From Poronia punctata (taxonomy: Eukaryota > Ascomycota > Sordariomycetes > Xylariales > Xylariaceae), in NCBI GenBank assembly GCA_022579005.1, contig MU401503.1:1-64000 (forward strand): DNA of 64,000 nt. The letters are read 5' to 3'. Positions 1-14,483 of this stretch are shown here, piece by piece. The position numbers were made by a program, and so were the translations under genes. The stretch's first letter is position 1. The number at the start of each line of letters is the position of its first letter. Under the pieces are notes generated by a model. That model saw only the letters and a list, made by a program, of their open reading frames with translations. It was not told where the DNA came from and did not search any database.

Positions 1-3000
1 TTTTTTAATAAACTTGTTTTTTATTTTTGTTTTTTTATAGTTTTTACTTTATTTATTATTTAAAATTAACAGCTTGCTTGCTAATAATAATATATACTTT
101 GCCTATTTTTTTATTTTTTTTATAAATATTTTTATTTTCTTTTATAATAATTAAATAGTTAAAGCTATTTAAAAAATAAGCTAATACTTTTTAAAACTTA
201 TTTTTTTCTATTATATATAAAAAATTAACGTAGTGCTTTTTTTATTATATTTGTTTTTGCTTCTTTGCTTTAATACTTTATATATTTACTAAAACCTACT
301 TTTAAAGCTTTAATTTAAAAAATGTTTATAAGTTAGCTTTATAAAAATATTTAATATAAATATAAAAAAAAATAAGCACTTTTTAAAGCTAATAGCAAAC
401 TTAGTATTTTTTATTAATTAAAATGCTATAAAATATTAAATTTTAAGCAGTTTTTTACTAGCGTTATAAAAAGTATATAATAAGCTTTAAATTATAAAAG
501 CATAGTTACTATAAAACTTATTTTAAAGCTTAAAATTTAAAATATACTTAAAAAATAGCTATATATTAAATTAGCTTTTTATATTAAATTTAATAAAATG
601 CTTTTTATATTAAGTATAAAGTATAATGTTTAATAGCTTTTTTTACTAAATTAAAAAAGCTTTATATTTATATTAATTTTATAGCAAGTATATAAAGTAC
701 TTGCTTTATAGCTTATTATTTTTACTTTTAATATAAATTAGCTTTGCTTTAAAAATTTTTTATTTTATTAAACTTTTAATAATTTTAATAATATATTTTA
801 AAGCGCTACTAGTAATATAAAAAAACAAGTATACTAGCTATTAAATATAATGTTTTTATATAATATTGCTAATAACTTTAAGTTATAAAGCGCTAAGTAT
901 TTATTTACTATTAGCTTTTACTTTATTATAAAAAAGTTAATAAGTTGCTTTTATTTTTTGCTATTTTAAACTAAAAATAATTTTTTTATTTGCTTTAATA
1001 ACTAGCTAAGCTTTATTTATTTTATTTAGCAACTTTAATAACTACTATATATATATAATATTAGTACTAAAGTTGTTGCTTATTTATATATTTATAAAAA
1101 CTTTAAATAAGTTAATTTTTAAGCGTTTTAAAAGCAGCATAATAAAGCGTACTATTAATTTTAAGTAAATAAAGTAATAAAAAAAAAGTAAAAAAATAAA
1201 GCTAATAAAAAAAAAAAAGTTAATAAAAAAAAACTAATTATACTGCTTTTTTCTTTTTTTTTTTTTTTAAAAAAGCTATAATAATAAGTTTTAATAAGGC
1301 CTGCTTGCTTAATAAATTATAAAGTATAAAGTATAACTTTAGTTATTTAAACTAATAAGTTAACTACTAAAAATTATTTAATTTAAAAAGCAAAATAAAT
1401 ATAAATAATTAAATAAAAGTTAATTTATTTATACTTACAACTTTTAGCAATAAAAAAAATTTTTAAGTTTTTTTTGCTTTAATTTATTATAAGTAAAAAG
1501 ACTTAAAAAAGATTTTTATTTTGTTTTAAAAAGCTATAGGCAATTTGCTTACTTTTAAAAAAAAAAAAAACTTATAAACTTGCTTTTACTTTTAGTTTTT
1601 TTTTATACTTATATAACCTTTTTTAAAAAATTTTTTATTTTTTTTTACTTTTTTATTTTTTGTTTTATTATAGCACAGCTTTTATTATATATAATTAATT
1701 AGTTGCCCTTATATAAATAAAGCACTTATAGTTTAAAAAAGCTTAAAAAATAAAATTTAAAGTCTTGCTTGCTATTATATATAGCTAAAATGCTTTATTT
1801 TTACTTTTAAAAATTTAGCGTTTAATATATAAATATATTAATACGCTTTTATATTATATAAAGTTATAAAGATTTAAAAGCAAAAATAATACTAGTAATA
1901 CTAAAATTAACTAATTGCTATTAAATAAAAAACGCTTAAAATTTATTTTTTAAAAAATATAGTAAAAAAAATATTTAGTTTTTAGCTAGCATATTAGTTA
2001 AATATAATAAATATAAATAGCTTTTAAAAAGTAAAATAATAGTAAGCATTTAATTAATTTTAAGCAATAAACTTAATATTTTATTTAAAAATATTTTTAG
2101 CTAGGTTATAAATATAAGTTAAAACCTTAAGCTTTAACGTATAGGTTACTACTTTAAAAAGCTATTATAAATAAAGTATAAAAAAAAATTAATATAAAGC
2201 TTTTTATTATAAAAAAATATATTAGCAGCAATTATTAAATACTTATTATTATTAACTTTTATGCTTTAAGAGCTTATATATTTAATTTTTTAAAAAAAGT
2301 TTTTTTTAAAAAATATAAAAAAGTAATACGCTTGCTAATAAAAGCTTAGCTAAGCAATATATATAAAATACTTTAATAATATTGCATTGTTTTTTTTTAT
2401 AATTAGTTTAATAATTAATTATATAAGTATTTTTGCTTAGTAATGCTAATTATTTTATAAAGTGCTTTATAAAAAGCAATTAATATATAGTATAGTAGCG
2501 TAGTAAGCAAAAATCTATTAATACTTATTTTAGCAGTTTTATAAATAGTAACTTAATATAAAGTCTTTATAAACTAAAAAAAGCTTATTTAAAAGCTTTA
2601 AATTAAAATAAAGCTTATTAACTACTTATTAAAAGCTTTAAAGTCTAAGCTTTAAATTTTTATTTTAAATAATATAAACTAAAACTTTTTATAATATTTA
2701 CTTAAAAAAATTTACGTTTTATAACTATACTAAAAAAGCTTTATTTTTTTATAAACAAGGCAAACTTTTAATTTTAATATAAAAATACTATTGCTAAAAA
2801 AGCCTAATATTAATAGCTTTTATAGCTTAGCAAACTTTTATAATAATAATAGTAATTTATTATAATATTAATATAAGCTATTATAATTAATTAATACTAA
2901 TTTTAAAATTAAATAAAAAAAATAGTTATTAAATAATAAAGTAATAATTATTTTAATATACTTTATAAAAAACTATTACTTTACTGCTTACTTTAAGCTT

Positions 3001-6000
3001 TTTATAGTAATAGTAAAACTTATATAAAAAATATACTTATTAAAAGTATAGTAATAAAGCAAAGTTATTTAAAATTGCTAATAAAAGTAAAATATATGCT
3101 AATAATAGCTTTAATTTTTTATATTAAAAGTTTATAAATAAGTATATTAGTATAGTTTAATAGTTAATTATAAAAATTAAGTAGCTTATATTTTTAATAG
3201 CTTAATAATATTAAATAAAAGTATATAGTAAATTTTTAAAATATTAACTACGCTATACTAAAATATATTTAATATAATGCTTTTTTTTAAAAAAGTTAAA
3301 GTCTTTTTTTTTTAATTTAGCAAAAAAGTTAAAAATATAAAATACTTAATATTTTTTATATAGTTTTTTTATTTAAATAGCTAAACTAATTAGCTTTATT
3401 AACTTTAAATATGCTTAGCAACTACTAATAATATAATACTTAAACTTTTTTAAATACGCTAAAATAAATAATAAAAATTTATTAAACTAATATAAAAAAT
3501 AAGCAAAGCTAAAATTAAAATAAAGCTTTTTAAGCTTAAATACTAGGCTTAATAATATTAAAACTAAGTAAACTTTAATTATAAAGCACTTTTAAGCTTT
3601 TATTTAATTAGCAAACTAATATAAAATTTTTGCTATTATTATTAAAAAAAGCAAAGTTTATAAGCTTTTTATTTAATTTGCTTATAAAAATAATTATATT
3701 TAAAAAAAAGCTTTTTATTAATAGCTTATATAATATTATATTACTTTTTTTAGTTTTTAATATAAAAAGGGCACGCTATTATAAATTTTATTATAAGCTT
3801 TATAGTACTTAAATAAAAGTTAAAAAATATAAACTAAAATTAACTTTTTAAAATATTATATTTTTATAAGTTAAGCAAAGCTTATTAAAAGTGTTTACTA
3901 TATAACTAAATTTTAATTAAGCTAATATTTTTTATTATAAAGTTAATAAAACCTTTACTTAGTATATAAGCTAACTTTAACTTATTTATTTTAATAATTA
4001 AAAAAGCTAGGCATAGTACTATATAAATATAAAAGTACTTAAAGCAGCTATAGTTAAAAAAAAAGCTAAACAACTTAATTATATAACTACTAAAAAACTT
4101 TAATAATTATATTAAAAACAGCATACTAAACCTTTAATAGTACTAAATAATTAAAAATAGCTAGTAAAACAGTTTAAGCTTTATATTAATTAAAAGTAGC
4201 TATATATATTTTTTATTTTTATCTTTTACGTTAATTTATTTAGCTTTAAAGTACTAAAAATAGCAACCTTTTTAGCTAAAAGAAATTATAACATAATTAG
4301 TATGCATGCTTATTATGCCTTATATTATAAAGTAGCTATAAAACTAAAAAAGACTAGCTTATTTTTTATTTTTATATATATAGCTATTGTTTTGCGTTAC
4401 TTTTTAAACTTAAATACCTAGCTATTTATTATATATATAATATACTAAGTTATACTTTTTAAAATACTTTTATAAGGTAGTAATTAATATAAAGCCTTTA
4501 AAACCTAGTTAATGCGTTTACTTTAGCTAAACCTTTTTTAGTATAAAGTTAAAAGGATCTTTAAAATTTTTTAATTTTATCGCAGTATAAGTATTGTTGC
4601 TAAAAAATCTAGTATTGCTAGCTTGCTTTAAGCAGCTTAAATAAATTAGTTTAACTTATTTATTATTACTTTTATATTTTTATTTAAAGCTTATAGTTAA
4701 TTATATATAAGTTTTACTTAATTTACTAAGTAATTAATATAGCTAGTAATGTATTTATTAAACTTTTTCTGCTTTTATTTATTTTGTTTTAGTTGCTTTT
4801 AACTAGCTTTATTATTTTTCTATTTTTTAACTTTTTTAGCGCTTATTATATATAATTTAAATTAATTAAAGTTATAAAGCAAAAAGTTATAAAGTAAAGG
4901 ATTTTATAAAAAATTGTACAAAAGTTTATATAGTAGATTTAGTAGCGTTAAAGTATTAACTTTATATTAAGTTTAAAACTTAAAGCTTAATTTTTTATTA
5001 TTATTAAAGTGCTTTAGTATAGCAAAGGTGTTATTAGCACTTTTATCTTTTTTACTTATTATATATATTTAACTAAATTAACCTTTTTTAATTAACTTAA
5101 AAAAATAAAAAAAAAATAAATATAAAAAGCAAACAAGATGCAAAAAGTAAAGCGTTTAATATAAATTTAAAAAAAATAAGTATTTTGCGCAATGCTATTA
5201 TAATAACAACAAGTTTAAAAAAATAAGTTGCTTATAATGTACAAGGTATAGTTAAGCGTTTAATAAAATTAAGCTTTAATAAAAAATAACTATAAACGTT
5301 AGTATTATAAATAAATGCAACATAAAAATAGTGCTTTTATTTATAACTTAAATATAATAGTATTAAAATAGGTTAGCTATTTAAAGGAAATTATATAAAC
5401 TTAACTTATTTGCAAGGTTTTTGCTTAATATAAAAAAGCTTGCAAAAATGCAATTAAGTTGCTAATTAAAAAAATTTAAAAAAATAACTTTAACTAGGTT
5501 TTAACCTAGTAATAATATAAAAAGTTTTAAAAAACAACCTTTTTGCTTTATTACTTTAGTTAGGCTTCGGGCTTTAAAAAGGTGCAAGTTAAGTTTTAAA
5601 GCTTTAAAAAACAATAATTTCTTAATTTATACCTAGCTGCCGCTATAAAAAAAAATAAATATAACTAAATATTAATTATATTAATTTAATTAACTTACTA
5701 TACCATTTTATAAAAAAAACTATAAGGTAGTATAATAAATTTTATAAATTAATCTTGTAAAAAAAAGAAATCTAGCAAGGTTAGGTTAATTAGTTATTAT
5801 TTAACTAATTAACCTTAGTGCGCTAGTCTTTATTTAATCTAGCTATTTAATTTACAGGCTATAAGACCCTATTCTTTAAGTCCTTTTATAATACATTGTA
5901 TTAACTTGTTAAAAGTAGCTTTTAGCGGCTGTTTTTGCATAAAGCTGCTATATACTTTAAAATAAGCAATAAAACTACAATTTTAAAGTAGTAGTAGTAG

Positions 6001-7934
6001 CATAAGGCTTTGTTTAATAGCAAAATCCCTTGTTATAGCCTTTATTAGCTTAAGCTAGAAATTTAGCTTTAAAAAGCGTTTTATAAAGCTTAAAAAGCTT
6101 GCTAGCTTATTAGCAAGCACTAGTTTAAGTAAAAGGCTTTATTATTTTTTAAAATCTTATATTTTAAATATTTTTATATTTTTGTTTTTTTAAATAGTTA
6201 GTTTTATAGCTTTTTAAATTATTTTTAAATAAGCTGCTAGCAAGTAATGTACGCTTTAATAAAGGTCTTAGCAAAAATTATTTACTATACTAATAAATTT
6301 TTATAGTTTATTTAGCAAAGTTTTTATAATAAATTAAACTAAAAAAACATTACTTTAATAAGTAATTTAATATAAAGTATTATATTTAATAAGTTTAGCC
6401 CTAGCTAAATTATTAACTTTAATAAAACGTTTTTACTATTTAAATTTATTAATAAGTATACTTATAATATTAAGAGCTTAAAGTTAATATAAAGCAAATT
6501 AAACTATAGCAAATAAAGTAAATAGCAAGCTACTTTAATATTAGCAATAATAGCTAATAAGTGTTACTTTAATATATTAAAGCCTTTAATAATTTTTTAT
6601 AGCAAAGGTACTGTTTTTTTTAAAAAATAGCTACTTTATTATAATAGTATTACTGTTAAATTTAATAAAAGCAAATATAATAATAAAAAATTATTTAAAA
6701 AATAAATATATACTAACTTAGCTACTTATACTAAAAAAAGAACTATTTGCTAGTTATTAATATTGCTTTTTTTTATAAAATAAAAAAGGTTAAAACTGCG
6801 CTAAAAAAATAAACGTTTTTACTGCTTTTATTTTACTTAGCTTTACTGTTTACTTTTAACTTTTAAATATAAGGTTTAATAGCGTTTTTAAAAAGTAGCT
6901 TTATAAAAAATTAAATCTTTATATAAAGCACTTTAAAAAAGCAAGTTAACTACTAAAAAAATAAATTATTAGCTAAAAAAAGGTTATAGCTACTTATATT
7001 ATAAAAAATATATAGTAAAGGGCTTTTAAGCTAAAAAACGTAAAAATAGTAGCAAGGCTTTTTATAAAAATAAACATTTTAATATATTTTAATAGCTATA
7101 ATAATTATAAAATTAGTATAAAAAGTATTTAATAATATTAACTTTATTTTAATAAGTTTTATTAACTATTTAATTTATATATAAATTATAGTATTTTAAA
7201 AGCTAGTAAAGCTTTTAATAGTATAAAAAAGTTTGTTATAATAGCTAAAAAGCTAGGTTTGCTGCTAAATAGCTATAAAGCTTTATTAGTTAAAAATTTA
7301 AAAAACTTATATAAAAATTATAGCTTATATATAAGTAAAATAAAAATAAACCTAGTATAACGCTTAAATAATATAAATATAATATTAATTGCTAAAAATA
7401 TTAATTTTATTACTAATATACTTAGTTAGCTTAACTTAATTATATTATAAATAGAAATATAAAGTTTTAATATAGTTATTTTTATATTTATACTTTTAAG
7501 CTAGTTATATTAATTATATAATAATGTTTTTAGCAAAATTACTAATAATTTAAATTTATTTAATAATAATAAAAGTTTATTAAAGTAGTAATTATAAAGC
7601 AAATTACTTATTACTTTTAAATTTAAAAATAATTTATAAAATAAGCTAAGTAACTAAGTAACTTTATATTATTATAAACCTAACAAACTACTTTTATAGC
7701 TACACTTTTATTAAATACTTTATTACTTTATTTATTATTACTAATATAAGCAAACTAGCTTTTAACTTTTACTAAATTAATAAATATAAGTTTTTTTTAG
7801 CGTTTATATAGCCTATATAATAAGCATTATTATAAACTTTTGCATAGCTACAATAATAAGTTATATTAAAAAGTATATTAAGTATAATAGTATAAAAATA
7901 GCTAGGCTTAAAGCACTTATTATAAAGCAGCAAA
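1..7934. repeat. AT-rich RIP-degraded repeat island, left part
   Basis: This stretch is almost entirely A and T, with no open reading frame longer than about 60 codons and no recognisable gene. The surviving C bases are mostly followed by T (CTT, GCT, ACT), while CpA, CpG and CpC are scarce; the complement holds for G. That pattern is what RIP leaves behind, because it converts C to T preferentially in CpA. It is therefore most likely a pile of old transposons. I could not identify individual elements here, apart from a perfect palindrome at 5783-5815 and slightly less mutated patches around 5560-6060. It continues directly into the dated LTR element on its right. An AT-rich centromeric or subtelomeric setting is possible, but no telomere repeat is present. 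Confidence 0.85.
5783..5815. repeat. 14-bp perfect inverted repeat
   Basis: A perfect palindrome with 14-bp arms (AGGTTAATTAGTTA and its complement) surrounds a 5-base spacer. It lies in one of the least AT-saturated patches of the island. It could be the tips of a DNA transposon or a junction between two insertions. No matching copy was seen elsewhere in the window. Confidence 0.6.
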
Positions 7935-8180
7935 AGTTATAGATCGGTTAATAGCAGTATAGCTAATTAGGTAGCTTATAGCTATTACCTCCTTTAAACA
8001 GTAGATATAAGGGCTTGCACCTATAAACAGCTATAGCCTTACTAGTTAGTGCATATATAGGTTTGCACTTTTAACAAAAACTTAAAAGCTTTTTTTTTTT
8101 TTTCTTTTTACTTTAAGATTTTTAGCAATAAATTAAGTTACCTTTAAAAGCCTTGCTTTTTTTATAACTTAATTATAATA
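7935..8180 (+). repeat. 5' LTR of the gypsy-type element
   Basis: This 246-bp LTR aligns without gaps to the copy at 14484-14729. It begins AGTTATAGATCGG and ends TTATAATA. Compared with the other LTR it has lost many C bases to T but has kept its G bases, for example GGGCTTGCAC here against AGGCCTACAC there. Confidence 0.85.
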
Positions 8181-9980
8181 ATTTTAAAGTTATTAACACT
8201 AGTTAAAAAATGTAATATTTTAACTTAATAATTTAACTTAATTAAAATTAACTTAACTTAGCAGCACTACGTTAGTAGCGCTGCTAAAAACTAATATTTT
8301 AGCTACTAATTAGTTATAGCTTAAAAAAATAAAAAACGTGTAAAAATGCGTATAGCTATAAAGCAATAAGCTTTAGCTAAAATATTATATTAAAATAATA
8401 ACTTTATAAAAACTATCTTTAAAATAAATAAGATTTTTTAAATAAAAGCTTGCAAATAATCTACTATACTCTTTTACTTGTTTTTAAAAATAAAAAGTAA
8501 AACTTTAAGTTATATTATTAAAACATTTAATAATAAAAATACTTTAAAAACCTTAATAAAATAAGCTTAAGTATTTAACTAATATATAGCTAAAAACACT
8601 TTTAAAAAAATATACTATATATAAATAACTAAAAAATTTTATTAAAAAACCTATAAGCTAGTAAAAGCTTTTACTAAGCTATATATTAAAAAAACTAATA
8701 AACCTAGCTTTTTATTTATAGCGCTTATAAAAAATAAAAAAAAAGCTGTTTTTAACTTTAATAGCACTATAAATATTAAAGCTTTTAATAACTTAATAAA
8801 ATCTTACTTTAAAGTAGTTTTTTAAAAATTAAAAATTTAAGCTTTAATGCTAATAGTATATTAAGTATAAAAAAATATTATATATTGCTTACTTACTATT
8901 AGCTAATAAACTATAATAAACTTAGTTTAATAAGTATACTATTTAGCTTACTTTAGTTTAAAAAAAACTACTAAGTTAAAAGCTAAAATATAGTGTTTAT
9001 AAAATTAAAAAAAAAACTAAATACGTAGTTAAAATAAAGCCGTACTCTTGCTAACTATAAATTAAAATAAAATTATAAAACGTATAACTTTAAAGCTAGC
9101 AAAAGCTTATAATAAGATTAACTACTTAAAAAACTAAATAATTAATGCTAATTAATAAATAGTAAACCTACTAGCTTATAACAAATTAATATTTTAAAAT
9201 AATGTTTTTTTATTTACTTTTTTTATGCAACCTTGCAAATTTGCAAAAATTAAAGTATTTACGTTTTATAATAATAAAAAAAAAAAAAAAAATATGTTTA
9301 AAGTATAGCTATGCTATATATATAATTATTTTAAAGCTAATAAAAATTAGTTTATTAATAACTAAGCTAAACTAGCTAATATTAAGGCCTACTTAAAAAG
9401 CATTATAGCTAAAAACTTTTAACTATATTTATAAAATAATTACTTAAATATAATAAATACGTTTATTAAGCTTTTAAACTACTTAAAAAGTAAATATAAA
9501 AACGTTAACTAAAAATAAAACATTAAAACTAAATATTAAAAATTAAAAATAAAAAGTCTTGCTAATTACTAAACTTTTAAAAATAACTTTGTACGCTTAG
9601 TAAGCAAACAACAAATTTTTTATACTAAATAAAAAAAAAAGTTTTATAATAAACTTATAGCTTACTTACAACGTAAAACTATATTTTAATACTTTAATAA
9701 CACTATTAATTTTAATATATTTATTTAATACTATATATAAGTAGTTTATACTTTTTAATAAAAAAATAAATACAAAATAGTATAAAAGCTTGCTAATAAC
9801 TTTTGCTTTAATATAATTAAACTAGCATAGCTTAATACTAAAAAAACAAATATAGTTATAAAAAGCTATACTAGCAATGCTAAACTATATAATAGCAACT
9901 AACTTAGTTAGCAAGTTCTTTTAAAACAACAACCTAAGCTTTTTGCTAAAAAAATAAAAACTTTAATTATTAAAAATTAT

Positions 9981-10022
9981 TGCTTTAATTATAAAAGCTA
10001 AAAACATACTTTTTATAAATAT
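9981..10022 (+). pseudogene. Relic gag zinc knuckle (CCHC)
   Basis: Read in frame from 9981, the codons are TGC TTT AAT TAT, then four codons, CAT, four codons and TAT. If the TAT codons are read as former TGT/TGC (G-to-A change on this strand), this becomes C-X2-C-X4-H-X4-C, the nucleic-acid-binding knuckle of retroelement Gag proteins. The intervening AAA codons would be former GGA (glycine), as in the usual knuckle. A stop (TAA) now interrupts the motif. The restoration is inference, but spacing and position upstream of the reverse transcriptase fit. Confidence 0.55.
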
Positions 10023-11599
10023 TTATAAAAAAAAGATAACTTTAACTAATAAACACGCATTTAAGCTATCTTACTAGCTTATAATTATAATAATAATGCT
10101 TTTTTTATTAAAAAAGAAAAAAAAAAAATAAACTTTAAAAAAATAATTTTAAAACAAGTTAACTTTTATTTAAAAAAAGTGTTGCTTAATATTAGTATAA
10201 ATAAAAAATTAAATATAGTAAATAAATATATAAAAAAAAATCCTTTTATATTTAGCTATATACTATTAAATAATAAATCTTTTTTATAAACTAATAACGT
10301 TTTAAATAATATAAAAGCTAATATATATATAGCTATAAACACGTTTTTAGCAACAAAAATTAAAGCTAACTTTAATTTAGTTATTATTATAAACTTTAAT
10401 TACTATATAGCTATAAGATTTAATAGCAAAAGTTACTAAAAAATATATAAAATACTTATAATTATATTTTAAGTAAACTAGCAAACATTTAAAAAGGTTT
10501 TTTTAATAGTTTTATATATATAATATAATATAATATTAAATAAGCTATAATTTATTAAGCATAAAGTATTGCTAAACTATAAAAACTACTAACTACTATT
10601 TTTAAAAACTTTACTAGCAAAATTTAAATACTTATTAAACAAAAGCACTTAAATATAAATATTTAAAAAAACAAGCTTTAAACTTTTAACTAATAATATA
10701 ACATTAGCCTTTATAAAGAAAATCCTTTGCTATTATACCTATTTTAACTTAATAAAAGTTAATTTTTAAAAAATAAAAAAAGCTTTAATAGCAAAAGAAA
10801 ACCTACTTAAAAAAACATAAAAAATATAAAGTATTTTTAATAAATAGTTATTTAATATATAAAAACTATATTAAATAAAAAAAAATAGTATATTTTAGTA
10901 TAAAAAAAACCTATAATTAAACTTTGTTTACTTATAGCTTTATTATTTTAGTATATAATTTAAATAAATTAATTAAAAAATAAAGTTAAAATAACTAGTA
11001 TAGAAAAAATTAATATAGTTATAAATAAAAAACAAGTTAAAGACTTTTTTAATAAAAAAAGCAAAAAGTTAAAAAAGTAAGCTTTAAAGGTAATTCTCTT
11101 TAAATATTATAACTTACTACGCACTTTTAGTAAAGTTAATTTAAATACTTTACTACTATATTAGCTTAAAGTAAACTATTAAATTAAGTTTTTTAAAAAA
11201 AAATTACTAAAAAATTTTAAGTATAGCTTATTATATAAAATATTGCTAAATAAGTTAAAAGCAGTTAAAAAATATTTAGTAAATTAGTTATAAAAAAGCT
11301 TTATTAAGCTAAGCAATGCTTTATAAGCATTTTTAGTTTTATTTATATTAAAACTATATAAAAAGCTACGTTTTTATATTAACTATTAAAAGTTAAACAA
11401 TTTAATAAAAGAAAATTAATATTTTTTACTACTAATTAAAAAAACCTTATTATATATATTTAAAGCAAAAATATTTACTAAAATTAATATATAATAAGCA
11501 TTTTACTACATTTAAATAATACTAAAAATAAAAAACTTTATAACTTTTTAAACTTAATATAATATATACTAGTATAAAGTGTTGCTATTTAAGCTTATA

Positions 11600-11900
11600 A
11601 ATAAACTATTTACGTTTTAAAAATATATTAACAATATTTTATTTAATTACTTTAACTACTTTTATTATGCTTACGTAAATAATATATTAATATACTTTAT
11701 AACTTTAAAAAAATATTAAAAACATATAAAAAAAGTCTTGCTATAGCTATAAAAAGCTAGTTTATAAGCTAACTTAAAAAAATTAAAATTTTATATTATA
11801 AAAACTAAATTTTTAAAATATATAATTAGTGCTAAAAGTATAAGCATTAACCTAAGTAAAATAAAAGTAGTTAAAAATTAAGCTACGCTTATAATTATAA
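11600..11900 (+). pseudogene. Relic reverse transcriptase of the gypsy-type element
   Basis: From 11669 the frame reads A-Y-V-N-N-I-L-I-Y; the two AAT codons are one G-to-A step from GAT, giving the Y-V-D-D catalytic box of retroelement polymerases. In the same frame about 150 bases further on, 11816-11887 reads (K)YIISA-K-SISIN-L-SKIK, which resembles the GYIIS...GI.M.P.K segment that follows the active site in Ty3/gypsy enzymes. The frame then meets a TAA at a former Trp codon. Both catalytic aspartates are lost and stops are frequent, so no activity is possible. Confidence 0.7.
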
Positions 11901-14483
11901 AAAAAATATAATTTTTTTTAAAATTTTGCAACTTTTATAAAAAGTTTATATATAACTATAGCTATAAAGTAAAGCTACTTATAGCATTAACTTATAACAA
12001 TACCTTTTTTATTTAAAGCAAAAAATATAAAAAAGCATTTTAAAAGCTAAAAAAAACCTTAATAGCAGCTTTTTTATTATAATATTATAACTATAACTTA
12101 CTTATAAAAATAAAAACTAACGCATTAAATAAAGTAGTAGCAAAGGTTTTAACGCAATTATACTTTAATAAAAAATAATACTTAATAGCTTTTTTTTTAA
12201 AAACTATAAGCAAAGCTAAGCTTAATTATAAAATTTATAATAAAAAAATGTTAGCAATAATCCTAGCTATAAAAAAATAAAAAGCTAAACTAATTAGCTA
12301 CTAATATAATAAACTATTTTTAATTATTATTAACTATAAAGTATTAAAATATTTTAATATAAAACAACACTTTAACTTATAATAAGCAAAATAATCTACT
12401 TTTTTAACAAAATATAACTTTATAATTATATATTGCTTAAAAAAAAAAAATATAATAGCAAATATGCTATTTAAAAAATAAAAAAATATAATATTATAAA
12501 AAGCTAAAAAAAAACTATATAAGCACGCTACCTTTTTTTAACTAATAGTTACTAAATTTACGCTAATATAAATAAAAAACATAATTAAAATCTTATTTTT
12601 TAAACTTTAAAAAAAAGTAAAAACTTTAAAAAAGCTTTAGCTTATAAACAAAATCTTATATAAAAACTAAAAAAATCTAAGCATAAAAATATATAAATAA
12701 AAAATAAAAGCTAAAATTAAAAACCTAGATAATAAAGTAAATATAAATAACTTATAAAAAATAAAAAATAAATTAACTATATATAAAAAAAAACTAGTAG
12801 TACTTAATACCTTTTTTTTATAAACAAAGTTAATAAAAAAAGCATACAAAAAAATATTAATAATATACTTAAATAAAAAAAAAACACGCTGCTTAGTTAT
12901 AAAAAAATATTAGTAGCTTTAATTAAAAAATAACTATAATAAATATATAATAAATTGCTTATAATATTGTTTAGCTAAAGTTTTTAAAAACAAAACCCTT
13001 AGCAAGTTAACGCTATTACTAATTTTAAACTACGTTTAAAAACATATTATAATAAACTTTAAGCAAATACTAAAAAATAAATATAAGTTTAATAATATAA
13101 TAGTTATAGTAAACAAACTAAAAAAAAATTTTAAACTATACTTTATATAATAAAAATTATAATATAATAAGCAGCGTAGCTATACTATAAAAAACTATTT
13201 AAAGTATTTAAGTTACTAATTATAATTACTTTAAACTATAGCTTTTAATTTATTTTTATATTTATAAATAAAGTTATTAAAATTTTAAGCATTATATAAA
13301 CCCTAGCTTTATTAAAGCACTATAAAACAATAAAACAAGCTAAAATAATAAATAAATACTTAAACTAAAAGCTGCGCTTATATATTAATTACTATTAAAA
13401 TAATTAGTTAAAAAAAATACTAGCTATAAACTACGTATAAGCTATAATACTATATAAGTTAATAAAACTATTACTATATAAAGTAAAAATAGGTTTTCTT
13501 ATATTGCTATAATTTAATTAAAAAAATTAAATAGCTAACTGCAAGCTAAAAAACTTTACTTAGCAAAAATAAAAATTGTACACTAAAGCGCAAAACTAAA
13601 TTTAAACTATTATAAACTACGTTAATATAGCTAAAAAAAACCTGCTACATATATAAAAGCAAATAATTAAGCAAGCAAACTAAAGCTATAAAAACCTTAA
13701 TTTTAATATAAAAAATTTTATTTTTATACTAAAAAAATAGCAAGCATAGTAAACTAACTAACTATTTAACAAGCTAAACTACTTAATAACTTAATAAAAG
13801 TTTTATATTTTATACTATAAAAAAAATACCTATATGCTTAAAGTACTGCTAACTTAGCAAGCAACAAATAAATACTACGCTAACTAACTATAAAAGTACT
13901 TAAATAACTTATTACTAAAGTAAAAATTAAAAAATCTTAAAAGCAAAGCAATTACGCTATTAAGCAAAAAAAAATTTATAATAAAAAAAATATAAATATT
14001 AAAACTATATTATAAAAAACTACAATATAAAGTTAATTAAAAAAGCTAAAATATAAATAATAAATAGTATTTTATAAAAAATTTTAAAAATAGCACAAAA
14101 TTGCTAAAAAATTTTTATAAACAACACTTTAAAGCAGCTAAGCTACTATTACGCTTACTTAAATAGCTTAAAGCAACAGCTTATAATAAATTTAATAAAC
14201 TATATATTAATAATAATAAAGCTGCGTAACTTATATTAAAAATATAAAAAATATAAAAAAAAACGCGTAAAAAAGCTACTTTATATAGTTAAACTACTAT
14301 AATTAATTATAAAAAAACTAGTACTATAGCATAATAATATAAAGGCTTAAACTATTATAATAATAGTAAATACTTAAAGCAATCTTTTTTTAGCTAAAAA
14401 GCAACTAATTAAAAAAAACTTAAAAAACACTAGTTTAAACCTAAACTATGCTTTAAAACAAGTTATTTTTTTTAAAAAGAAAT

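Noticed and set aside
1..400. Telomere or mitochondrial DNA
   Set aside because: No TTAGGG repeats are present. The AT-rich block carries RIP signatures and an LTR element and joins nuclear genes, so it is not mitochondrial.
3630..3812. 60-codon frame in the AT island
   Set aside because: An AT-rich random frame of Leu, Ile, Lys and Phe codons with no family similarity.
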